Origin: Mesobaculum littorinae
GTDB taxonomy: Bacteria; Pseudomonadota; Alphaproteobacteria; Rhodobacterales; Rhodobacteraceae
NCBI RefSeq assembly: GCF_004011175.1
Contig: NZ_RQXX01000003.1
Coordinates: 310,001-374,000 of the forward strand
Length of the DNA: 64,000 bases
Reading direction: 5' to 3'
Position 1 is the first letter of the stretch; each line of letters opens with the position of its first letter. The notes under the pieces are model-generated. The model searched no databases and was not told the DNA's origin. It saw only the letters and a program-made list of their open reading frames with translations. A program made the position numbers and the translations under genes. Below are positions 15,466 to 27,112 of the stretch, piece by piece.

Positions 15466-16834
15466 AGGCTGCTGAAGAAGTCAGCCCTCGACCCGGTTTG
15501 AGGAACATGATTCATCCTTTTGGCTATCAGGGCGGAGGGTGATTATGCTCGGCATAGACGCGACGAGCGGATCGCTGTTCAGCTACGTTGACCTGGAGGC
15601 GCGCATTCCGGCACGTCATCCGCTACGCAAGATCAGGCAGGTTGTGAACGACGCGCTCGCCAGTCTCGATGCCGAGTTTGAAGCGCTCTATACCGATTTC
15701 GGTCGCCCCTCGATTGCGCCGGAACGCTTGATCCGGGCCAGCCTGCTCCAGATCCTCTTCTCGATCCGCTCTGAGCGGCAGTTGATGGAGCAGATGCAGT
15801 ATAACCTGCTGTTCCGCTGGTTCGTGGGGCTCGGTATTGACGACCAGGTCTGGGTCCCGACGGTGTTCACGAAGAACCGCGACCGACTGCTGACGACCGA
15901 GATGTCGCGCAAGGTGATGGCCGCCATCCTGGGGCACCGGGAGGTCGCGCCGCTCCTGTCGGACGAGCACTTCTCGGTCGATGGCACGCTGGTCAAAGCC
16001 TGGGCCTCGACGAAGAGCTTTCAGCCGAAGCCTGACCTCGCACCGCCTGATGACGAGGGGCCGGGCGGGCCGCCCTCGTCAGACACGACCGCCGCCGACC
16101 AGCCCGAACAGACCCACGCCGAGACCAACTCCATGCCCCGCCCCACCACCCAGCACCGCAACGCCGAGGTCAACTTCCGGGGCGAGAGGCGCTCGAATGC
16201 CACCCATGTCTCGACGAACGATCCGGACGCCCGGCTCTACAGGAAGTCACCCGGCACCGGGGCGATGCTGTGCTTCATCGGTCATGCGCTGATGGAGAAC
16301 CGCAGCGGCCTGATCGTTCAAGGCGATCTGACCGAAGCGGACGGCCATGCCGAACGGCGTGCTGCGCGCGACATGGTTCACCGCCACTCTCCGGGATCGA
16401 CCCGCAAGCTGACCCTCGGAGCAGACAGGGGATATGACGCTGCCAAGTTTGTCGCTGATCTGCGACAGGCATGCGTGACACCGCACGTCGCGCAGAAATC
16501 GCGGCATTCAGCGATCGACGGGCGCACCACCCGGCACAGGGGATATGACCTGTCCCTGAAGCACCGAAAGCGGATCGAAGAGGCGTTCGGCTGAGCTAAG
16601 ACCGTCGGCGGCATGGCCCAGACCATCTATCGCGGCGTCGAGCGGGTGCGCTCCCGGTTCGTTCTGACAATGGCGGCCAACAACCTCGCCCGGCTGCCCT
16701 GCTTGCTGACCGCATGAAGCTGAAAGGCGGCATCAGCCGCGCATACCGTTCGGTCCGACGGGCCGGAAGCTCGAGGCAACCGATCCGCTCCCGAGGAAAT
16801 AGTTCCGCCCCGGCGACTTCTTCAGCAGCCTGCT
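15466..16834 (+). mobile_element. IS5-family insertion sequence
   Basis: The element is bounded by a perfect 18-base inverted repeat, CAGGCTGCTGAAGAAGTC at 15466-15483 and its complement at 16817-16834. It is flanked on both sides by CTAA (15462-15465 and 16835-16838), a target duplication. Length is 1369 bases, with one transposase gene inside. The intact repeats and duplication point to a fairly recent insertion, between the avcD leader and an IS256-family remnant. Confidence 0.93.
15539..16717 (+). pseudogene. IS5-family transposase with premature TGA
   Basis: From 15539 the frame encodes a DUF772 N-terminus (YTDFGRPSIAPERLIRASLLQ) and a DDE transposase core (FSVDGTLVKAWAS, GADRGYD, KRIEEAFG). 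A TGA at 16592-16594 interrupts it after residue 351, where relatives have Trp (EEAFGWAKTVGG). The same frame then continues as AKTVGGMAQTIYRG up to NNLARLPCLLTA and stops at 16717. One TGG-to-TGA change explains this. The DDE residues are all before the stop, but 41 conserved residues are lost, so activity is doubtful. Confidence 0.88.
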
Positions 16835-16835
16835 A

Positions 16836-17410
16836 ATGGCCGGGGAGGCCGGGTTAGTCCCGATCGAGATACGGCTGCGCGCCAACGTCCTCACGACCAT
16901 CGAGGCCGTTTTCGAGGAAGGACCGGCCAGCTTTCTCAGTCCGCTTCGCTACTGTCGAGTGGACGGCGTTGCGAAAGGCTATCGCCACGGGCATCGCGGG
17001 CGGCAACGTACTGGCAGGTATAGCACCGAGACGATGCAGGTGCCGCGCGCCCGGATCGAAAATCAAGACGGCGAGATGATGGAGTGGCGGTCGAAGGTGC
17101 TGCCCCGTTAACCGAGACTGACGAAGTAGGCCGACGTTCTGATCGCGTCGGTCTACCTCTCCAGAACCAACACGCGCCGGGTCAAGCGGGCGCTATTGGG
17201 TCGGTTCGTAGGAACCGTCAGCAAAGGCTTTGTCAGCCAGGCCTGACTCAAGATCAAGGCAGGCTGGGACGCCTGGTGTGCACTCCGCCTGACCGACGAG
17301 GACATTGTCCAGCAGGCTCAGGGCGCTGACAGATCGAGATGCGCAAGGTCGATGGCTGGAAACCCTGTCGCAGCCCCTCGGACCCGTGCCGATGGACCTC
17401 GCCGCGTGAG
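16836..17410 (+). pseudogene. IS256-family transposase, internally deleted remnant
   Basis: The N-terminal part is clear (LRANVLTTIEAVFEE, then GYRHGHRGRQRTG, VPRARIENQDGEMMEWRSK). Two in-frame stops then interrupt it, after which TNTRRVKRALLGRFVGTVSK and LTDEDIV continue. The catalytic centre is missing. The far C-terminus resumes near 17330 as MRKVDGW and, after a one-base shift, ETLSQPLGPVPMDLAA, with TGA at 17408-17410. It is a dead element whose 5' edge meets the IS5-family insertion. Confidence 0.8.
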
Positions 17411-17560
17411 AAACCAGACCTTCAAGTGCCGGGGTATCCTGACTGGAAACTTTAACAGCGTTCTCGACACGACAAGCGGTTGACCACGTTAGTTCAGTGC
17501 GACAATTCCCTTGCGACGATTCACACGATGATTCACTGTGTATCTGACAGGGAGACAATC

Positions 17561-17722
17561 ATGAAAACAGCACGCTCGGCCACGCCGGAACAAGAAGAGA
17601 GCGACCAGTTTTACAAACCAAATCAAGAACTTGTGGCAACCATTAAAGCGATGAAGCAAGAAGCTGCGCAACAAAATGTTTACTATCGCGAACAGCTTGA
17701 AGCTATCTTCCCCGCCCGCTGA
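17561..17722 (+). CDS. Small hypothetical protein
   Basis: A 53-residue frame starts at an ATG with GGAG six bases upstream. The product is charged and Gln-rich (TPEQEESDQFYKPNQELV...), and probably helical. I recognise no family. The frame is open to 17480, but the upstream part has no start with a ribosome site. Its isolated place between a dead transposase and the TIR gene leaves function open. Confidence 0.45.
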   Translation: MKTARSATPEQEESDQFYKPNQELVATIKAMKQEAAQQNVYYREQLEAIFPAR

Positions 17723-18121
17723 GCTACTAATTGTTCGCCGGACTGTCCTGAGACTAAGTGGTAGCAGTGGCTTTTGAAACGGAAGGGAGTCGTTGCAGAG
17801 CTCTCGCCCAAGGCGTAAGCCACCTTTACACCCTCTGACCTGCTCGCACGATCCTTGAGGAAAAGATACCGACTGAGACCTGCGGTGCCGCTTCCAGCCC
17901 TGAGACGAGACTACCGAGTACCTGATCGGACGCCTTTTCGAACGCGCCGTAAAAAACGCGATCTGGATTGAGCGACCCTCAGGGCTGGCGCATTCCCAAG
18001 GACTACGGATTTCTTAGCCTGTGTCCGCTGCGTCCGCCGATCTACCTTTGATCCTTCCGGGCATGCAGACCGACATTGATCTCAATCACCTCGGGACCGG
18101 ACGCCGCCTCAACATAGAAAT
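17723..18121. other. Intergenic stretch without a recognised gene
   Basis: About 400 bases lie between the small hypothetical gene and the TIR gene stop. I see short open stretches only, and no repeat or RNA that I recognise. It may be decayed mobile DNA. Confidence 0.4.
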
Positions 18122-18586
18122 CTAAATACTTACCAACTCTGCGATCTTGGCAGCGACTTCAGCCATTGTCTCTTCCGCAGTATTCAGACCAGCTCGGGAC
18201 GCCAGCAAAAGGCTTACTTTTTCGAGCTCTTCGTAAGTGGTTCCGTGAACAACGGGGATAAGCCTCCCGCGTCGAAGCAGTGCCGAAAGCTCTTTATCAG
18301 CAACGCCCTCAGTCGGCAGGCGTCGTAACATAGCTGGTGTGACCAACACGATGCCTACCCGGGAATTCACAAGGCCCTTGTCGATCGCCCGCATCATAGG
18401 AACGCCAAGGCCGAGGTCCTGTTCACTGAACCAAACTCGGACTCTGCGCGACACGAGAAGATCGTATAGCTCTTTTGCTGAGCTTTGTCTGTCATCCCAT
18501 GCACGGCAAAGAAACGCGTCAAGGAGGTCAGGTTGCGAAGCCGCAAGAACTTCCACATTTCCCCGAACCGGGGTGAGTGCTTGCAC
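18122..18586 (-). CDS. TIR-domain protein
   Basis: From a GTG start the 154-residue product is almost all TIR domain: DAFLCRAWDDRQ (strand A), RVWFSEQDLGLG (box 2 region), MMRAIDKGLVNSRVGIVLVTP, DKELSALL and the later LIPVVHGTTYEEL. Bacterial TIR domains often break down NAD+ or make signalling nucleotides from it in antiphage defence. The frame stays open upstream to a TAG near 18705 and encodes plausible protein (RYTPEQVQALTPVRG), but it has no ATG, GTG or TTG before the GTG at 18586. The real N-terminus may therefore have been lost. There is no obvious partner gene next to it. Confidence 0.82.
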   Translation of the reverse strand: MQALTPVRGNVEVLAASQPDLLDAFLCRAWDDRQSSAKELYDLLVSRRVRVWFSEQDLGLGVPMMRAIDKGLVNSRVGIVLVTPAMLRRLPTEGVADKELSALLRRGRLIPVVHGTTYEELEKVSLLLASRAGLNTAEETMAEVAAKIAELVSI

Positions 18587-18893
18587 TTGTTCCGGCGTGT
18601 ACCGGACCGCCGAATCTGCTCCCGACCAGCGCGGTTTTGTGATGCGATCCCGCGAACGGCTTCCGCTCAGACCGCCGCTATTTCTTCTGTAATTCTATGA
18701 AGGTTGCGAGAACGATTCATAACCGCTCGAGCCCCAGCCAGATCTGCCATAACGACTTCTGCATGCAGGACAGTTTGCCGCGGCAGCTGGTGAGCTGTGC
18801 CCCCTGACTGGCGCCGTGCATTTAGCCATGCACTATATCTCCCGTACCACTATACGATCTATCGGCGGATTGCTTCAGCTGTTGTCCTTACCT
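18587..18893. other. Spacer between TIR gene and ImmA/IrrE gene
   Basis: The left 120 bases are the open extension of the TIR frame. The rest is AT-richer with no gene I can support. It should hold the TIR promoter (minus strand) and the 3' end of the metalloprotease transcript. Confidence 0.4.
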
Positions 18894-19964
18894 TTACTTC
18901 ACCACTCGCAATCGTGGCGTGGCCTGCGTAATTGAATGAAGCGTATAAATGTCTTCTTCGCTTGAGCGGAGCGCTTGCGCGAGATCGGACACGCCGTAGC
19001 CGAGTTCCTCGAGATGAAGCCTTACGATCTCCGGAAGGACCGTGGGAATTTCGACCGTGAGATCGAGCTCGGGCGGCTCGGTTCTGCGGTAACCCATCGA
19101 GCTCATTTGTCGCCAGAGATACTGACTCTGGTTGTCGGTAATCGCGCCAATCTTTTTTGCCCGGTAAAGAAGTGCTGCCATGGACACGTGCCAAACCGGC
19201 TTCAATGCGGCCAGCCGCTGTATCGTAAGGCGCCGACCGGAAAGGTGGGGCCGAACATCGCGCGCCGGCATAAGTAACGCCGACGCGAACTCGTTCGCCT
19301 CATTTTCCATTTCTGGCGACGGCACCTGATGCATGACGACATGCCCGAGTTCGTGCGCGAGGCTGAACCGCTGCCGATCCGCCGGCATGTTGCGGTTCAG
19401 GAAGATGCACGGGGGCATGTCCGGTATCTGAACCGTGAAGCCATCCACCTTGAGCGCGGCGAAGTCGCAATGGACGACGATGCAGCCTGCTCTTTCCACC
19501 CACGCGACCAAGTCTCGTATTGGTCCCGAAGGTACAAGCCAGGTGCGCCTGATGAGGTCCGCGATACGTTCTGGGTCGCCACCGTACTCGTCAACATCCA
19601 GACGCGGAAGAGAAAGCTCCGGCTCCAGCTCAGCTGAATCAAGCAGTCTGCGGATATGCAGAATCCTGATGTTGAGTTCGGCTTCCAGACGCTCGATCGC
19701 CTTTTGCCCAACGCTCGCCCGCTTCCGGTATTGGACGCTCATCGGCAGGCCAATGACCCGATCATTCTGGAAGAAGAAGTTGATAGGAAAACCCAAGGCT
19801 TTGCCGACGCTCTTCAACACGTCTTCGGTCGGCCCGATCAGCCCGTTCTCGAGTTTAGACAGATTGGCTTGTGACACACCTGAGCGTGCAGATAGCTCTG
19901 ATTGACTCCATCCCCGTGCCTGCCGCGCGATCCGCAGCAGGTCCTGATTGAAATTGGCAAGCAT
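18894..19964 (-). CDS. XRE-family regulator fused to ImmA/IrrE metalloprotease
   Basis: This 356-residue protein has an N-terminal XRE helix-turn-helix (WSQSELSARSGVSQANLSKLENG, residues about 19-41) and a central ImmA/IrrE zinc protease with the motif SLAHELGHVVMH. The C-terminal 100 residues are helical. Such proteins cleave a repressor or partner in response to DNA damage or phage, or act in toxin-antitoxin-like pairs. It overlaps by one base with an upstream gene of unknown function, so the two form one operon. The fused HTH suggests it regulates that operon. Confidence 0.9.
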   Translation of the reverse strand: MLANFNQDLLRIARQARGWSQSELSARSGVSQANLSKLENGLIGPTEDVLKSVGKALGFPINFFFQNDRVIGLPMSVQYRKRASVGQKAIERLEAELNIRILHIRRLLDSAELEPELSLPRLDVDEYGGDPERIADLIRRTWLVPSGPIRDLVAWVERAGCIVVHCDFAALKVDGFTVQIPDMPPCIFLNRNMPADRQRFSLAHELGHVVMHQVPSPEMENEANEFASALLMPARDVRPHLSGRRLTIQRLAALKPVWHVSMAALLYRAKKIGAITDNQSQYLWRQMSSMGYRRTEPPELDLTVEIPTVLPEIVRLHLEELGYGVSDLAQALRSSEEDIYTLHSITQATPRLRVVK

Positions 19965-20554
19965 CAGTCTTGACGCTTTTTGCGGTCGTCCGCGGCGCCC
20001 TTGAGCTTGACGATGGACGCAGCGGGACGCTCGGGTTTCGGCTCAGGCATCGGCAACGGAACCGTGGCCTCGTCCGCATCCAAAAGACTGTATTCCCAAG
20101 CGACTTGATCGCCGTTGCGTGCGACGACGCAGATATCCTCGATCTGCGTTTCAAGGCGATTCAGTTTGTAGACGACTTCCACGCGCTGGACCTCCGGCAA
20201 GTCGAACAGTTCCTCGTCATGATCGTGAAAAGCGAGCGCCAGTTGCGTTGCGACATTCGACGAGCGGCCCGTCTCATCTGCTTTCTTGAACCGGAACAGC
20301 ACGGTGTCCCGAACGAGAAACTTCATCGTCTCGTGGCCTTCAATCACATGGACGGCAGCATGGTCCAGCAGAGCATTGTTCGAGCGTTCAATAATCTGTT
20401 CCCAGACGAAATTCGCGCGGCTGCGTTTGTAGCGCCATACGCCGTTGCGATCGCTTCCCAGCCAGTCCTCCCATGCCTCGTAGATCGCGGCCACGATGGG
20501 GGCACCGATTTCACCCAGAATAGGACGGACGGTAGCTTCACTGGGAATTGGCAT
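19964..20554 (-). CDS. Unknown partner of the ImmA/IrrE protease
   Basis: This 196-residue protein is first in a two-gene operon with the metalloprotease gene. The N-terminal two thirds look globular and acidic (GAPIVAAIYEAWEDWLG; VEVVYKLNRLETQIEDICVV). The C-terminal 40 residues are Pro-rich and then Lys/Arg-rich, as in a flexible tail. I recognise no domain. The tight coupling suggests it is a substrate, toxin or antitoxin handled by the protease. Confidence 0.7.
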   Translation of the reverse strand: MPIPSEATVRPILGEIGAPIVAAIYEAWEDWLGSDRNGVWRYKRSRANFVWEQIIERSNNALLDHAAVHVIEGHETMKFLVRDTVLFRFKKADETGRSSNVATQLALAFHDHDEELFDLPEVQRVEVVYKLNRLETQIEDICVVARNGDQVAWEYSLLDADEATVPLPMPEPKPERPAASIVKLKGAADDRKKRQD

Positions 20555-21052
20555 GCTCAGGCCTCTTTGATTTCACAAACGCTTAGCACCGTCGATCTAC
20601 AAAAACAACAGCAAATTATTCACTCTATAATTCTCCGCACTGTTTTGAGCGATTGCCCCGACGGTCTACTTTCCAGGCAGCGGCTCAGACGGCTCCCAAG
20701 CGCAGCGAAGGACCGGTTGCCGGCCGCATGAGGCTTGCTGTGGCAGCTTGGTTAAAAATGAGAGGGTCATCACCCTGAGCATAGGGCTTCAAACAAAATG
20801 CCTGTAGCTACGCCGAAAGTTTCGGTGGTGCACCGCTGTTGATGGGCAATGGGTTTTTCGCACCGCTTTACACCTCGCGAGCCGAGACAAGCAGAGGCTC
20901 CGCATCTGTGCACGCGCCCAAAACGCATCGCGCGACCCAGGCATATAAGAAACGCCATCCCACTGATTTATAACCGTAAATATCGCATCTCAGCGGCGAC
21001 GGCGCGAAAAACTATGCGCGCGGCGAAAAACTATCCGCGCGCCTACACGCGC
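20555..21052. other. Right margin of the accessory island
   Basis: About 500 bases lie between the ImmA/IrrE operon promoter and the gyrB stop. I find no supported gene, tRNA or attachment duplication. A two-copy tandem repeat lies at its right edge. Confidence 0.45.
21004..21041. repeat. Tandem 19-base repeat (two copies) after gyrB
   Basis: GCGAAAAACTATGCGCGCG (21004-21022) is followed at once by a copy with one change (21023-21041). The pair ends 12 bases from the gyrB stop codon. It could be a slipped duplication, a binding site or part of gyrB transcript ending. Confidence 0.75.
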
Positions 21053-24217
<3,165 letters not shown>

Positions 24218-24221
<4 letters not shown>

Positions 24222-24634
24222 GCCAGCCGGCCATCGGGGTCGAGCGGCCAGAAGGGGTTGTGCGCATACTCCCAGACATGCCCCTCGGGGTCGGCCCAGG
24301 TTCCGCTATACCCGCCCCAAAAGACCTGGGCTGGCGCGGCACAGGGCGTCGCCCCGGCCTTCAAGGCAGACGCGAACGCCGCGTCCACCGCATCGCGGTC
24401 GGGAAAGTTCTGGGCCAGTGTCATCGCCCCGGTGCCCAGGGCGCCCGGATCACGCCCCAGGTCCGCCGCCAGGGCCGCGCGATCGTAAAGCGCCAGCTTC
24501 ATCCCGCCCAAGTCGAAGAAGACGGTTTTGGGCAGCGTCTCCTCGGCCTGCCACCCAAGGGCCGCGTAAAATGCCGCAAGCGCGGGCAGATCCGCGGCGG
24601 CAAGGGTGACAAGCGTGATCCTGTTGGCCTTCAT
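24218..24634 (-). CDS. VOC (glyoxalase/bleomycin resistance) superfamily protein
   Basis: This 138-residue protein has paired beta-alpha-beta-beta-beta repeats and the family ending (WGGYSGTWADPEGHVWEYAHNPFWPL). VOC proteins use a metal to isomerise, cleave or bind small molecules. Its specific reaction is unknown. It overlaps recF upstream and lysE downstream by four bases each, a translationally coupled trio. Confidence 0.85.
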
Positions 24635-25728
24635 TCCACCCTCCCGACCCGGCTTTCGCCGGCCTCCTCGGTCACCTCAAGGTACTGCGCGCGATCACCC
24701 AGCGTGTCGAACAACTCAGGCCCGGTGCCGGTCATCCACGCCTGCGCCCCCAACGCGCCTATCTCGTCATAAAGCGCCGCGCGGCGGCCCGCGTCCAGAT
24801 GCGCCGCGACCTCGTCCAGCAGCACCAGGGGCGGCGCGCCGGTCTCGTCGGCCAGCGCGCGGGCATTGGCGAGGATCAGCGAAATCAAGAGCGCCTTCTG
24901 TTCGCCGGTCGAGGCCTGTGCCGCGGGCACGCCCTTGGCGGCGAAGACGGCGCCCAGGTCCGCGCGGTGCGGCCCCGTCAGCGTCCGCCCTGCGCCCACG
25001 TCACGCGCCCGCCCGACGGCGAAAGCTTCGGCCAGCTCGGCGGGGTCCGCGGGGCTGTCATCCTCAAGCGTCAGGTCAGCCACGGGAAACGCCGTCTCGG
25101 CCGCGGCCTGCGCGGCCCGCACCCGCGCCAGCGCGTCGTGCCGGTAGAGGGTCATCGCCGCCCCCGCCTCGGCCATCTGCCGCTCCAGCGCGCCGTACCA
25201 ATGCGGATCGCGGACCTCGTCCTTCAAAAGCCGGTTGCGCTGCCGCATTGCCTTTTCATAGGCCAGCACCGCCTCGGCATGATCGGGGACAAAGCTCATC
25301 GTCATGCGATCAAGGAACCGCCGCCGCCCCTCGGCCCCCTCGATCCACAGCCGGTCCATCGACGGAACCAGCCAGACGACCCGCACCAGCCGGGCAAGTG
25401 CGTTCTGCGCCGCCGCCTTGCCGTCGATCCGGACAGAACGCGCGGCGCCGGCCTCGGCGCGCACATCTACCTCGTGCGGCCCCTCCGGCCCCGCGATCAG
25501 TGCACCGATCCGCCAGCCCAGGGCCTCGGGCCGCCGCCCCAGCTCCTCGGCCGCCGCGCGCCGCAGCCCCCGGCCGGGCGACAACAGCGACACCGCCTCC
25601 AGAAGGTTGGTCTTTCCCGCCCCGTTCGGCCCGAAAACCGCGACCGGCCGCGGGTCCAGATCCAGCCGCAGCCCCTTGTGCGACCGGAAATGCGACAGGC
25701 TCAGGGACGACAGCGCCAGTTGCCCCAT
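24631..25728 (-). CDS. recF: DNA repair and recombination protein RecF
   Basis: This 365-residue SMC-like ATPase has Walker A (FGPNGAGKTNLLEA) near residues 33-46, the ABC-type signature region, and Walker B (PPLVLLDEVAAHLD). It helps load RecA at single-strand gaps during replication repair. It sits 88 bases downstream of dnaN, the usual bacterial order. Confidence 0.96.
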   Translation of the reverse strand: MGQLALSSLSLSHFRSHKGLRLDLDPRPVAVFGPNGAGKTNLLEAVSLLSPGRGLRRAAAEELGRRPEALGWRIGALIAGPEGPHEVDVRAEAGAARSVRIDGKAAAQNALARLVRVVWLVPSMDRLWIEGAEGRRRFLDRMTMSFVPDHAEAVLAYEKAMRQRNRLLKDEVRDPHWYGALERQMAEAGAAMTLYRHDALARVRAAQAAAETAFPVADLTLEDDSPADPAELAEAFAVGRARDVGAGRTLTGPHRADLGAVFAAKGVPAAQASTGEQKALLISLILANARALADETGAPPLVLLDEVAAHLDAGRRAALYDEIGALGAQAWMTGTGPELFDTLGDRAQYLEVTEEAGESRVGRVE

Positions 25729-25816
25729 GCGCGCCTCCCCCTGCTTCTTCTCTTCGAAAATACTCCCGCCGGAGGCGAAACCGCCGCGCAGCGGCGGCCC
25801 CCCTCGTCAGGGTCCG

Positions 25817-26935
25817 TCAGACCCGCATCGGCATCACGACATAGACGGCCGAGGTATCATTGCCCTCGCGCATCAACGTCGGGTCGCCGGACGAGTTGAA
25901 CATGAACACCGCGTTCTCGCGATCGACCTGGCTGGCGATCTCCAGCAGGTATTTCGCGTTGAACCCGATCTCCAGACGCTCGTCGCCATAGGCCACGGCC
26001 AGCTCTTCCTCGGCATTGCCGCTGTCGGGCGCATTCACCGACAGAACCAGGCGATCCTCGTCCAGCTGCATCTTCACCGCGCGCGACCGTTCCGAGCTGA
26101 CGGTCGCGACCCGGTCCACCGCCTTGGCGAACTCGGCCGCGTCGACCTCCAGCCGGCGGGTGTTGCCCTGCGGAATGACGCGCGTGTAGTCGGGGAAGGT
26201 CCCGTCGATCACCTTCGAGGTCAGCGTGACCCCCGGCGTGGCAAAGCGCACCTTGGTCTCGCTGACCGACACCGCGATCTCGGTCTCGTCATCGTCCAGA
26301 AGCTTGCGCAGCTCGTTCACCGTCTTGCGCGGGACGATGACGCCCGCCATCGTCTCGGCGCCCTGCGGCAGATCGGCGTCGATCCGCGCCAGGCGGTGGC
26401 CGTCGGTCGCGACGCAGCGCAGCACTTGGCCCTCGTCGCCCTCGGCCACGTGCATGTAGACGCCGTTCAGGTAATAGCGCGTCTCCTCGGTCGAGATCGC
26501 GAATTTCGACTTGTCGAAAAGCCGCCGCAGCACCGGCGTCTTGGCGGCAAAATTCGACGGGTAGTCGGTGGTCGCCATCACCGGGAAATCCTCGCGCGGA
26601 AGGGTCGCCAGGGAAAAGGTCGACCGCCCCGCCTCGACCGTCAGCCGGCCCGAGGTTCCGTCGTCGCTCAGCTGCACCAGAGCCCCGTCGGGCAGCTTGC
26701 GCACGATCTCATGCAGCGTCACCGCACCCACGGTGGTCGCGCCTGCGCGATCGACATGCGCCGCGGCGCGATCCACAACCTCGATATCGAGGTCGGTTGC
26801 GCGGAAACTGGCGGTGTCGCCCTCGGCCTCGATCAGCACGTTGGCGAGGATCGGAATCGTGTTGCGGCGTTCGACCACCGATTGCGCCTGTGACACGGCC
26901 TTCAGCAGCGTGCCGCGTTCGATGCTGATCTTCAT
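25817..26935 (-). CDS. dnaN: DNA polymerase III beta sliding clamp
   Basis: This 372-residue protein has the usual length and three similar clamp domains. It starts MKISIERGTLLKAVSQAQSV, typical of alphaproteobacterial DnaN, and ends VYVVMPMRV. It forms the ring that tethers the replicative polymerase. I use the ATG at 26935 over one five codons upstream. It lies downstream of dnaA in the same direction. Confidence 0.97.
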   Translation of the reverse strand: MKISIERGTLLKAVSQAQSVVERRNTIPILANVLIEAEGDTASFRATDLDIEVVDRAAAHVDRAGATTVGAVTLHEIVRKLPDGALVQLSDDGTSGRLTVEAGRSTFSLATLPREDFPVMATTDYPSNFAAKTPVLRRLFDKSKFAISTEETRYYLNGVYMHVAEGDEGQVLRCVATDGHRLARIDADLPQGAETMAGVIVPRKTVNELRKLLDDDETEIAVSVSETKVRFATPGVTLTSKVIDGTFPDYTRVIPQGNTRRLEVDAAEFAKAVDRVATVSSERSRAVKMQLDEDRLVLSVNAPDSGNAEEELAVAYGDERLEIGFNAKYLLEIASQVDRENAVFMFNSSGDPTLMREGNDTSAVYVVMPMRV

Positions 26936-27112
26936 GTCCCACTCCAGCAATGGCCCGCGCGCGATCGCGCCAAAGGACCGAACTTTATCTCGAATTCGTG
27001 AGGCGGACTGTCCCCGCTTACGCGAATGGCGTCAAGGGCAGCCCACCATGCGGTGCAACGGCGCGGCATGCCTGCACGCGCGTCGCGGTCAGGTGGGTCC
27101 GGGCATCCGGGA

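Noticed and set aside
17193-17558. A remnant of an IS91-type transposase on the minus strand
   Set aside because: A short minus-strand stretch looked similar, but the plus strand reads clearly as the C-terminus of an IS256-family transposase, which explains the same bases.
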